DNA from: Burkholderiaceae bacterium
GTDB lineage: Bacteria > Pseudomonadota > Gammaproteobacteria > Burkholderiales > Burkholderiaceae_D
Direction: 5' to 3'
Length of the DNA stretch: 44,883 nucleotides
Assembly (NCBI GenBank): GCA_023653025.1
Contig: JAMNXS010000016.1
Span: forward strand, 1 to 44,883
Positions within the stretch are counted from its first letter, which is position 1, and each line of letters opens with the position of its first letter. The position numbers were made by a program, and so were the translations under genes. The notes under the pieces are model-generated. The model had not been told where the DNA came from. It worked only from the letters and a program-made list of their open reading frames with translations, and did not search any database. Shown in pieces: positions 39,194 through 44,883 of the stretch.

Positions 39194-40285
39194 TCAGGCA
39201 GGTTGCTTGCGTGACGGAGCGCTGAAGGCTTGCGCCAGCGTCAGGATCTCGCCGGTGTCGGTCGCGTCATAGCCAGCGAGCTGTTGCACCGACTGGCGGA
39301 ATTCCGGCGAACGCACGACTTCGATCACCTGCCGCATCTTCGGCTGCTCGAGCGCGTCAGCGGCCACCGCAAAGAAATAGCGCTCGCGCGCCAGCGGAAT
39401 GAAATCGAGCTTGAAGCGCTCGGCCGCGGTCTGCACGCCGAAGCCGACATCGGCCATGCCGCTGGCGATGAAGGCGGCGACGGCCGAGTGCGTGAACTCG
39501 GTGTTCTCGTAGCCATTGACCATCGACGCGGTGACCGCGTGCTTGGACAGCATCAGCTCGAGCAGCAGGCGCGTGCCGGACCCTACCTGGCGGTTGACGA
39601 AGCGCACGGTGGGGCGCGCGAGGTCGTCCAGTCCGCGGATTCCGAAGGGATTGCCGGGGTTGACGAACAGGCCCTGGGCCCGGACGGCGAGGTGGATCAG
39701 GCGGTGCGTCTTCGGGTCCAGCCACTTGCTGTAGCGCTCGACCGACTGCGCCTCGAATTCGCCGAGCGGCACATGGAAGCCGGCCAGATCCGACTCGCCG
39801 CGCGACAGCGCGGCCACCGCATCGGTGCTGTTGCGGTAGCGCAGGTCGATCGGCAGGCCGGACTCGCCGGCCAGTTTCAGGAAGGCCGCCACCGCAAAGC
39901 CGTGGCTGGCGTCGAGCCGCACCATGGCGGGCGTCGCGCCCAGTGTGCGGCCGAGTTCGCCTTCGAGTTCGGAAGCGAGGCTGTCGAGCGTGGGCGACAG
40001 GCGCGCCGAGACGCGGCGGTCGGCCCAGATCAGCTTTTCGGACAGCGCGGAAAGTTGCGTGCCGCGGCCGCGGCCGGTCTGCATCAGGCTGTGGCCGAAC
40101 AGTTCCTCGGCTTCGCGCAGCAGGCCCCACGCATAGCGATAGGAAAGCCCGACCGTCTGCGCGGCGCGCGCGATCGAGCCGGTTTCCTCGATGGCGCGCA
40201 ACAGCGAGAGCAGCACCGCCGTGTCGAGCGGCTGCCCTTCGTCGCGCGATATCTCCCAGTGCGGGTTGATCCTGACTTTGAACAT
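39194..40285 (-). CDS. Regulator with ModE-like HTH and periplasmic-binding-protein domain
   Basis: This 363-residue protein begins MFKVRINPHWEISRDEGQPL. Residues about 20-100 are a ModE/LysR-type winged helix (TGSIARAAQTVGLSYRYAWG, then TGRGRGTQLSALSEK), and the rest is a PBP-like domain (VRLDASHGFAVAAFLKLAGE, RYRNSTDAVAALSRGESDLA, RFVNRQVGSGTRLLLELML) like those binding molybdate, tungstate or small anions. It is in one operon with mobA and divergent from the OxlT-type gene. ATG at 40283-40285 was preferred over the in-frame TTG 24 nt upstream. A TATG-N10-CATA palindrome lies immediately upstream (40286-40303) and recurs before fdsG. Confidence 0.88.
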   Translation of the reverse strand: MFKVRINPHWEISRDEGQPLDTAVLLSLLRAIEETGSIARAAQTVGLSYRYAWGLLREAEELFGHSLMQTGRGRGTQLSALSEKLIWADRRVSARLSPTLDSLASELEGELGRTLGATPAMVRLDASHGFAVAAFLKLAGESGLPIDLRYRNSTDAVAALSRGESDLAGFHVPLGEFEAQSVERYSKWLDPKTHRLIHLAVRAQGLFVNPGNPFGIRGLDDLARPTVRFVNRQVGSGTRLLLELMLSKHAVTASMVNGYENTEFTHSAVAAFIASGMADVGFGVQTAAERFKLDFIPLARERYFFAVAADALEQPKMRQVIEVVRSPEFRQSVQQLAGYDATDTGEILTLAQAFSAPSRKQPA

Positions 40286-40303
40286 TATGTCTACATTAGC
40301 ATA
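40286..40303. promoter_or_regulatory. Candidate operator TATG-N10-CATA upstream of the ModE-like regulator
   Basis: TATG (40286-40289) and CATA (40300-40303) are inverted copies with a 10-nt spacer that itself contains CTA and TAG. The same TATG-N10-CATA arrangement is found upstream of fdsG at 43959-43976. Location at the start of the regulator gene suggests autoregulation. Confidence 0.5.
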
Positions 40304-40413
40304 TTGCAACGTGGAATGCAGGGTGTTAGCTTGACGACGCTTCGCGACTTGCCCCCAATCAAAATACCTACATACACGGCTGCCGTCGCGCTGGCGGCCA
40401 TTCAGGAGGAGAC

Positions 40414-42087
40414 ATGGCCCTAGCAGGTTTGCTCGCCAAGGAACGCACGATCGCCGGCCCCGGTTTCAACCGATGGCTGGTGCCCCCCGCAGCACTCGCC
40501 ATCCACCTCTGCATCGGCATGGCCTATGGCTTTTCCGTGTTCTGGAAGCCGCTCGGCAATGCGCTGCTCGGCCCTGACGGCGCGCCGCTGCCATCCTGCG
40601 CCGCGGGCGCGACGACGTTTGCCGACAAGTTGGCCGGCACCGGCCGCGCGCTGTTCGCCACCGACTGCAACTGGACGCAGTTCGACCTCGGCTGGATGTA
40701 TACGCTGTTCTTCGTCGTGCTCGGCTGTGCGGCTGCGGTCTGGGGCGGCTGGCTCGAGCGCTCTGGTCCGCGCAAGGCAGGCCTGGTGTCCGCCGTCTGC
40801 TGGTGTGGCGGCCTGCTGATCTCCGCGCTCGGCATCTACGAGCACCAGTTATGGATGCTCTGGCTCGGCTCGGGCGTGATTGGCGGCATCGGGCTCGGCC
40901 TGGGCTACATCTCGCCGGTATCGACGCTGATCAAGTGGTTTCCGGACCGGCGCGGCATGGCGACCGGGATGGCGATCATGGGCTTCGGCGGCGGAGCGAT
41001 GATCGGCTCGCCGCTGGCGACGCTGCTGATGTCGAAGTTCGCGACGCCGACCGACCCCGGCGTCTGGCAGACCTTCGTCGCGCTGGCGGCGATTTACGCC
41101 GTCTTCATGTTTTCCGGCGCCTTCGGCTATCGCGTGCCGGCCACCGGCTGGAAGCCGGCCGGCTGGGAGCCGCCGCCGGCGTCGGCCAACGCGATGATCG
41201 CGACCCGCCACGTCCACCTGAGGAACGCGCACAAGACGCCGCAATTCTGGCTGCTGTGGATTGTGCTGTGCATGAACGTCTCGGCCGGCATCGGCATCAT
41301 CGGCGCGGCCTCGCCGATGCTGCAGGAGACATTCGGCGGCGCGCTGGTCTCGCAGTCCGGGCTCGGTTTCGCCGACCTGAAGGCGGACAAGGAACTGCTG
41401 GCCGCCGCTGTCGCCATTGGCGCAGGCTTCGTCGGCCTGATCTCGCTGTTCAACATCGGCGGCCGCGTCGTGTGGGCCTCGTCGTCCGACAAGCTCGGCC
41501 GTAAGCAGACCTACGTGATCTTCTTCGTGCTCGGCATCGCGCTGTACGTGCTGGCCTCGCTGGCGGCCGACTGGAAGTCGCTCGCCATTTTCGTGGCCTG
41601 CTTCTGCGTGATCGCGTCGATGTACGGCGGCGGCTTCGCGACCATTCCGGCCTACCTGGCCGACATGTTCGGCACGCAGTTCGTCGGCGCGATCCACGGC
41701 CGGCTGCTGACCGCGTGGTCGACCGCCGGCATCCTCGGGCCGGTCGTCGTCAACTACATGCACGACATCCGGCTCGAACAGAACATACCGTTCGACCAGA
41801 TTTACGCGCCGATCTTCTACGTGCTGGCTGCGATGCTGGTCGTCGGCCTGATCGCCAACCTGCTGGTGCGCCCGGTGGCAGACCGCTGGTTCATGTCCGA
41901 CGAAGAACTGGCGCGCGAGAAGCAGCTCGCGCACGAGAAGGCGCTGGCGACGGCCAACGGCCGTGGCGGCGACGGAGCGCAGGGCAGCCATCCGGTGCTG
42001 GCGACGCTCGCCTGGCTGGCGGTCGGCATTCCGCTCGCCTACGGCATCTGGGTCACGCTGCAGAAGTCGGCCGTGCTGTTCAGGTAG
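40414..42087 (+). CDS. OxlT-type MFS antiporter (oxalate/formate family)
   Basis: This 557-residue inner-membrane MFS protein begins MALAGLLAKERTIAGPGFNR and has about twelve hydrophobic segments with WLVPPAALAIHLCIGMAYGF, GLGLGYISPVSTLIKWFPDR, RGMATGMAIMGFGGGAMIG and GGFATIPAYLADMFG, the signatures of the oxalate:formate antiporter family. A hydrophilic insert (about residues 50-80, with cysteines) and an extended C-terminal tail make it longer than OxlT (about 420). Nearness to the fds operon and a ModE-like regulator suggests exchange of oxalate for formate or uptake of a related monocarboxylate. Shine-Dalgarno GGAGGAG precedes the ATG. A strong terminator follows. Confidence 0.85.
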   Translation: MALAGLLAKERTIAGPGFNRWLVPPAALAIHLCIGMAYGFSVFWKPLGNALLGPDGAPLPSCAAGATTFADKLAGTGRALFATDCNWTQFDLGWMYTLFFVVLGCAAAVWGGWLERSGPRKAGLVSAVCWCGGLLISALGIYEHQLWMLWLGSGVIGGIGLGLGYISPVSTLIKWFPDRRGMATGMAIMGFGGGAMIGSPLATLLMSKFATPTDPGVWQTFVALAAIYAVFMFSGAFGYRVPATGWKPAGWEPPPASANAMIATRHVHLRNAHKTPQFWLLWIVLCMNVSAGIGIIGAASPMLQETFGGALVSQSGLGFADLKADKELLAAAVAIGAGFVGLISLFNIGGRVVWASSSDKLGRKQTYVIFFVLGIALYVLASLAADWKSLAIFVACFCVIASMYGGGFATIPAYLADMFGTQFVGAIHGRLLTAWSTAGILGPVVVNYMHDIRLEQNIPFDQIYAPIFYVLAAMLVVGLIANLLVRPVADRWFMSDEELAREKQLAHEKALATANGRGGDGAQGSHPVLATLAWLAVGIPLAYGIWVTLQKSAVLFR

Positions 42088-42114
42088 ACAGCACCATCAC
42101 GCAGGTGTTTTTGT

Positions 42115-42148
42115 GCGGCCGCTCCCGACGGGGGCGGCCGCTTTCGTT
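42115..42148 (+). terminator. Rho-independent terminator after the OxlT-type gene
   Basis: A GC-rich stem (GCGGCCGCTCCCG pairing with CGGGGGCGGCCGC, 42115-42141) is followed by TTTCGTTT. It lies 28 nt after the stop codon and 31 nt before mrp, so it should separate the two transcripts. Confidence 0.8.
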
Positions 42149-42178
42149 TAGACTTGCGCTCTTCTGTCAGGAGACGCA

Positions 42179-43267
42179 ATGAGCATTACCGTAGATTCCG
42201 TGCGCGACGCCTTGTCGCGCGTCATCGATCCGAACACCGGCAAGGATCTGGTCAGCAGCAAATCCGCGAGGAACCTGAGGGTCGACGGCGGCAACGTGTC
42301 GCTCGACATCGAGCTCGGCTATCCGGCCAACAGCCAGATCGACGCCATCCGCACGATGGTCATCGACGCCGTGCGCGCATTGCCCGGCGCAGCGAATGTC
42401 AGCGCCAACGTGCAGGTGAAGATCGCCGCGCATGCGGTGCAGCGCGGCGTCAAGCTGATGACCAATGTGCGCAACATCATTGCGGTGGCGTCCGGCAAGG
42501 GCGGGGTCGGCAAGTCGACCACCGCGGTCAACCTTGCGCTGGCGCTGGCAGCCGAGGGCGCGAAGGTCGGCCTGCTGGATGCCGACATCTACGGCCCGTC
42601 GCAGCCGATGATGATGGGCGTCTCCGGCAAGCCGGACAGCCACGACGGCAAGACCATGGAGCCGCTGGAAAACTACGGCGTGCAGGTGGCGTCGATCGGC
42701 TTCATGATCGATCCCGACCAGCCGATGGTCTGGCGCGGCCCGATCGTCACCCAGGCGCTGCAGCAGTTGCTCGAGCAGACCAACTGGCGCGACCTCGACT
42801 ATCTGGTCGTTGACATGCCGCCGGGCACCGGCGACGTGCAGCTGACGCTGTCGCAGAAAGTGCCGGTCACCGGCGCGGTGATCGTCACCACGCCGCAGGA
42901 CATCGCGCTGCTCGACGCGCGCAAGGGCCTGAAGATGTTCGAGAAGGTCGGCATTCCCATCCTCGGCATCGTCGAGAACATGAGCATGCACATCTGCAGC
43001 AATTGCGGCCATGCGGAGCCCATCTTCGGCCAGGGTGGCGGCGAGAAGATGTGCAAGGATTTCGGCGTCGATTTCCTCGGCGCGCTGCCGCTGACGATGA
43101 GCATCCGCGAGCAGGCCGATTCCGGCCGGCCGACCGTGGTGGCCGACCCGGACGGGCAGGTCGCGCAGATCTACAAGCAGATTGCGCGCAAGGTCGCGGT
43201 GAAGGTGGCCGAGAAGGCGAAGGACATGAGCAGCAAGTTTCCGAGCATCGTCATCAAGAACGATTGA
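42179..43267 (+). CDS. apbC: Iron-sulfur cluster carrier protein Mrp/ApbC
   Basis: This 362-residue P-loop ATPase has an N-terminal MIP18-like domain (residues 5-85), SGKGGVGKST (105-114), DADIYGPSQP, the MPPGTGD motif and CSNC (273-276), the cysteine pair that binds a transferable 4Fe-4S cluster. It supplies Fe-S clusters to client proteins; the neighbouring formate dehydrogenase needs several. It lies after a terminator and has its own GTCAGGAGAC ribosome site. Its last 14 nt overlap the end of a convergent toxin gene. Confidence 0.95.
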   Translation: MSITVDSVRDALSRVIDPNTGKDLVSSKSARNLRVDGGNVSLDIELGYPANSQIDAIRTMVIDAVRALPGAANVSANVQVKIAAHAVQRGVKLMTNVRNIIAVASGKGGVGKSTTAVNLALALAAEGAKVGLLDADIYGPSQPMMMGVSGKPDSHDGKTMEPLENYGVQVASIGFMIDPDQPMVWRGPIVTQALQQLLEQTNWRDLDYLVVDMPPGTGDVQLTLSQKVPVTGAVIVTTPQDIALLDARKGLKMFEKVGIPILGIVENMSMHICSNCGHAEPIFGQGGGEKMCKDFGVDFLGALPLTMSIREQADSGRPTVVADPDGQVAQIYKQIARKVAVKVAEKAKDMSSKFPSIVIKND

Positions 43268-43562
43268 ATCCCCGGGCAGGCAGATCGTCGGGCCAGGCCC
43301 GGGAGGTGTGGAGGACGCGAAGAATCTCCACGCTGTTCTCCCGGATGCGGTAAGGGACAATATACGGATAACGGGTAATCACCAGTTCCCTCGTGCCCAA
43401 CACTCGCCCCGGGCGGCCAAGATGCGGGTGGGTGGCCAGTTCCTTCACACTGCTCGTCAGATGCCGCAGGAACGCCCTGGCGTTTTCCGGGCTCTCCCTG
43501 GCGATGTAATCGGCTTCGGCTTCGAGGTTGCGAATGGCAACCCTCAACCACTCAAGCCTCAT
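43254..43562 (-). CDS. ParE/RelE-type toxin
   Basis: This 102-residue protein begins MRLEWLRVAIRNLEAEADYI and contains HPHLGRPGRVLGTRELVITR then YPYIVPYRIRENSVEILRVL, the usual ParE/RelE pattern of basic beta-strands. It is downstream of and overlaps by 11 nt the antitoxin gene. Such toxins either poison gyrase (ParE) or cleave mRNA (RelE); which applies is not decidable by eye, though the RHH antitoxin partner favours ParE. Its 3' end overlaps the convergent apbC stop by 14 nt, which suggests an insertion next to apbC that was trimmed to fit. Confidence 0.85.
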   Translation of the reverse strand: MRLEWLRVAIRNLEAEADYIARESPENARAFLRHLTSSVKELATHPHLGRPGRVLGTRELVITRYPYIVPYRIRENSVEILRVLHTSRAWPDDLPARGFNRS

Positions 43563-43788
43563 GTTTCTTCATCACGGCGGCCAGATCCTCGTCGGAGGCG
43601 AAGTCGCCGGCGTCGGCCTCTTGCAGGGCTGTCCTGATTTCTTCCACCTGCCAAGCCTCGACCTCGAGATACCTGTCGATGGCTTCTGCTGCCAGAAAAG
43701 ACTTTGAGCGCTTGGTTGCCTGAGCCAGTTTGTCGAGTTGATCTTTGGTGTCCGGGCTAATCCGGATGGTGAGGACGGTCGATTCCAT
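43552..43788 (-). CDS. Ribbon-helix-helix antitoxin (ParD/CopG type)
   Basis: This 78-residue protein begins MESTVLTIRISPDTKDQLDK, a classic RHH strand and helix, followed by SKSFLAAEAIDRYLEVEAWQ and an acidic C-terminal region (EADAGDFASDEDLAAVMKKH) that would wrap the toxin. The ATG at 43786-43788 is preceded by GGGAG on the minus strand. A perfect 11-bp palindrome (43812-43822) lies 24 nt upstream, probably the autoregulatory operator. Confidence 0.88.
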   Translation of the reverse strand: MESTVLTIRISPDTKDQLDKLAQATKRSKSFLAAEAIDRYLEVEAWQVEEIRTALQEADAGDFASDEDLAAVMKKHEA

Positions 43789-43811
43789 GGAGTGACTCCC
43801 GAAGAATATGT

Positions 43812-43822
43812 ATACAGTGTAT
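43812..43822. promoter_or_regulatory. Candidate operator of the toxin-antitoxin pair
   Basis: ATACAGTGTAT is a perfect palindrome around a central G in the AT-rich sequence TATGTATACAGTGTATCTC, just upstream of the antitoxin start. RHH antitoxins usually bind such sites to repress their own operon. Confidence 0.5.
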
Positions 43823-43957
43823 CTCATCGCTGGGCCACTCGCGAATCTGCCGTTCAATACCTCTTCTATAGGCAAAAAATCTCATATTGACATCTTGATC
43901 GGTCGGGCGGAACATCCTCCAAGCCTTTGAAGCGACTGGCTTTCAAGGCGCGCCAAA

Positions 43958-43977
43958 ATATGTTTTTTGGTGCATAT
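43958..43977. promoter_or_regulatory. Candidate operator ATATG-N10-CATAT upstream of fdsG
   Basis: ATATG (43958-43962) and CATAT (43973-43977) are inverted copies with a 10-nt spacer, ending 20 nt before the fdsG ATG in a locally AT-rich stretch. It shares TATG-N10-CATA with the site upstream of the ModE-like regulator (40286-40303). A second, imperfect inverted repeat (CCTTTGAAGC ... TTTCAAGGC) lies just upstream around 43924-43949. Confidence 0.5.
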
Positions 43978-43997
43978 AAAAACGACCGGAGACTCCG

Positions 43998-44471
43998 ATG
44001 CCCACCGCTTCCTACGACGCGTGCATCGACGCCGCGCTGACGCAGCTGGGCGCCCCTGACGGCGCGCTGCTGCCCATTCTCCATGCGATCCAGGCCGAGC
44101 ACGGCTATGTGCCGTCCGACGCCGTGCCCGCGATCGCCGACCGGCTGAATCTGTCGCGCGCCGAGGTGCATGGCGTGCTCAGTTACTACCACCATTTCCG
44201 CAAGGCGCCGGCCGGCAAGGTCGTCGTGCAACTGTGTCAGGCGGAGGCGTGCCAGTCGGTCGGCTCTGAGGCGCTGGCCGCGCATGCGAAGCGCTCGCTG
44301 GGCATCGACTTTCATCAAACCACGAGCGACGGCAGCGTCACGCTGGAGCCCGTCTACTGCCTCGGGCACTGTGCCTGCGGGCCGTCGATGATGGTCGGCG
44401 AGCGCGTGCATGCGCGCGTCGACGAACACCGATTCGATGCGCTGGTCGCGCGCGCAAGGAGCAACGCATGA
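43998..44471 (+). CDS. fdsG: NAD-dependent formate dehydrogenase gamma subunit FdsG
   Basis: This 157-residue NuoE-like protein carries a 2Fe-2S cluster with ligands Cys80, Cys85, Cys121 and Cys125 (QLCQAEACQSVG and YCLGHCACGPS). The start AALTQLGAPDGALLPILHAI and the region RAEVHGVLSYYHHFRKAPAG match FdsG of soluble molybdenum formate dehydrogenases rather than complex I NuoE because of the following FdsB gene and the short length. GGAG lies upstream of the ATG. Its stop overlaps the fdsB start by 4 nt. Confidence 0.93.
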   Translation: MPTASYDACIDAALTQLGAPDGALLPILHAIQAEHGYVPSDAVPAIADRLNLSRAEVHGVLSYYHHFRKAPAGKVVVQLCQAEACQSVGSEALAAHAKRSLGIDFHQTTSDGSVTLEPVYCLGHCACGPSMMVGERVHARVDEHRFDALVARARSNA

Positions 44472-44883
44472 GCGTGAAAATTTTCATTCCCCGCGACTCG
44501 ACCGCGCTGGCCCTCGGTGCTGACGAGGTGGCGCAGGCCATCGCCGCCGAGGCAGCGCGGCGCGGTATCGCTATCGAGATCGTGCGCAACGGCTCGCGCG
44601 GCATGTTCTGGCTCGAGCCGCTGGTCGAAGTCGGGGTGGCCGAGGGGCGGATCGCCTACGGACCGGTCGAGCCGGGCGATGTCGCCGCCTTGTTCGACGC
44701 GAAATTCAATGAGGGCGGCGCGCACCGGCTCGCTCTGGGCAAGACCGACGACATCCCGTTCCTGAAAAAGCAGGAGCGGCTGACCTTCGCGCGGGTCGGC
44801 ATCACCGATCCGCTGTCCATTGACGACTACGTCGCGCACGAAGGCTATGCCGGCCTGCAGCAGGCGCTGCAGATGAGCGACGA
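44468..44883 (+). CDS. fdsB: NAD-dependent formate dehydrogenase beta subunit FdsB, N-terminal part (partial)
   Basis: From the ATG at 44468 (ATGA overlap with fdsG) the frame is open to the window end, giving about 138 residues: MSVKIFIPRDSTALALGADE, RRGIAIEIVRNGSRGMFWLE, RIAYGPVEPGDVAALFD and PFLKKQERLTFARVGITDPL. This matches the N-terminal ferredoxin-like region and the start of the NuoF-like domain of FdsB, which passes electrons via FMN to NAD. FdsA, the Mo-bis-MGD catalytic subunit, should follow beyond the window. Confidence 0.9.
   Translation, partial: MSVKIFIPRDSTALALGADEVAQAIAAEAARRGIAIEIVRNGSRGMFWLEPLVEVGVAEGRIAYGPVEPGDVAALFDAKFNEGGAHRLALGKTDDIPFLKKQERLTFARVGITDPLSIDDYVAHEGYAGLQQALQMSD

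Noticed and set aside
1-44883. tRNA, rRNA, riboswitches, insertion sequences
   Set aside because: I saw no cloverleaf-like sequence, no conserved riboswitch core and no transposase; small RNAs cannot be excluded without a covariance-model search.

Overview
The window is high-GC DNA (GC/GC-rich third positions throughout) with gene content typical of a free-living betaproteobacterium, most likely Burkholderiales/Oxalobacteraceae-like: an aerobic phenylacetate (paa) gene set with a PaaX repressor, FdsGB-type NAD-dependent formate dehydrogenase next to an oxalate/formate-type antiporter, a MobA, a ModE, Kup, and a trimeric-type Gram-negative porin. The species assignment is inference; no rRNA or tRNA gene is visible.

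Layout. 1-223: end of feoB. 327-860: yaeQ. 960-9129: paaX (+) facing a long minus-strand operon paaH-paaI-paaK-paaA-paaB-paaC-paaD-paaE, in which the genes overlap or nearly abut. The 330-nt region 9130-9459 separates paaH from a divergent aromatic-acid MFS transporter (9460-10812). It carries two copies of an unusual split palindrome, TGATAC-N27-GTATCG, one per divergent gene, that I interpret as PaaX operators. 10947-14167: modE, divergent from a porin gene and modA (molybdate sensing and capture, without modBC here). 14192-19302: small and mostly uncharacterised genes (an HPF-like pair, a surface-adhesin-E-like protein, lipoproteins, an HTTM-like membrane pair, a methyltransferase-like protein) ending in an alpha-carbonic anhydrase. 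19411-23068: a two-TM protein and a coiled-coil protein divergent from a ParA-like ATPase, then a Pro/Ala-rich periplasmic protein and an orphan MotB. 23235-28157: gamma-glutamyltranspeptidase followed by a complete GltIJKL-type amino-acid ABC importer. 28497-30437: kup. 30711-31665: a secreted Rap1a-like protein and a small HTH-like protein. 31861-34780: hydratase, class III CoA-transferase and CitE-type lyase, consistent with C5-dicarboxylate (mesaconate/itaconate) breakdown. 34854-38167: an AceE-type E1 enzyme with a divergent Lrp/AsnC regulator. 38282-38581: a paralogue of the small HTH-like protein. 38582-44883: mobA, a ModE-N/periplasmic-binding-protein regulator, an OxlT-type antiporter, mrp/apbC, a ParDE/RelE-type toxin-antitoxin pair, and the start of the fds operon.

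How the parts fit. Phenylacetate is taken up (MFS), activated (PaaK), epoxidised (PaaABCE with PaaD) and handled downstream (PaaI, PaaH), probably under one PaaX regulon. A second theme is molybdenum: ModE/ModA/porin, MobA (Mo-guanine dinucleotide cofactor) and Fds (a molybdoenzyme). The HTH-binding-protein regulator and fdsG share a TATG-N10-CATA palindrome in their upstream regions, suggesting a common operator that ties oxalate/formate exchange to formate oxidation. GGT plus GltIJKL form a plausible glutathione-scavenging unit.

Dispersed palindromic repeats with the core GGCGGATTTCGC...CTATCCGCCCTAC occur at three places (228-319, 10840-10929, 28163-28483), every time between convergently transcribed genes. 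The least explained region is 19411-23068 (ParA-like ATPase, coiled-coil and membrane partners, MotB without MotA).
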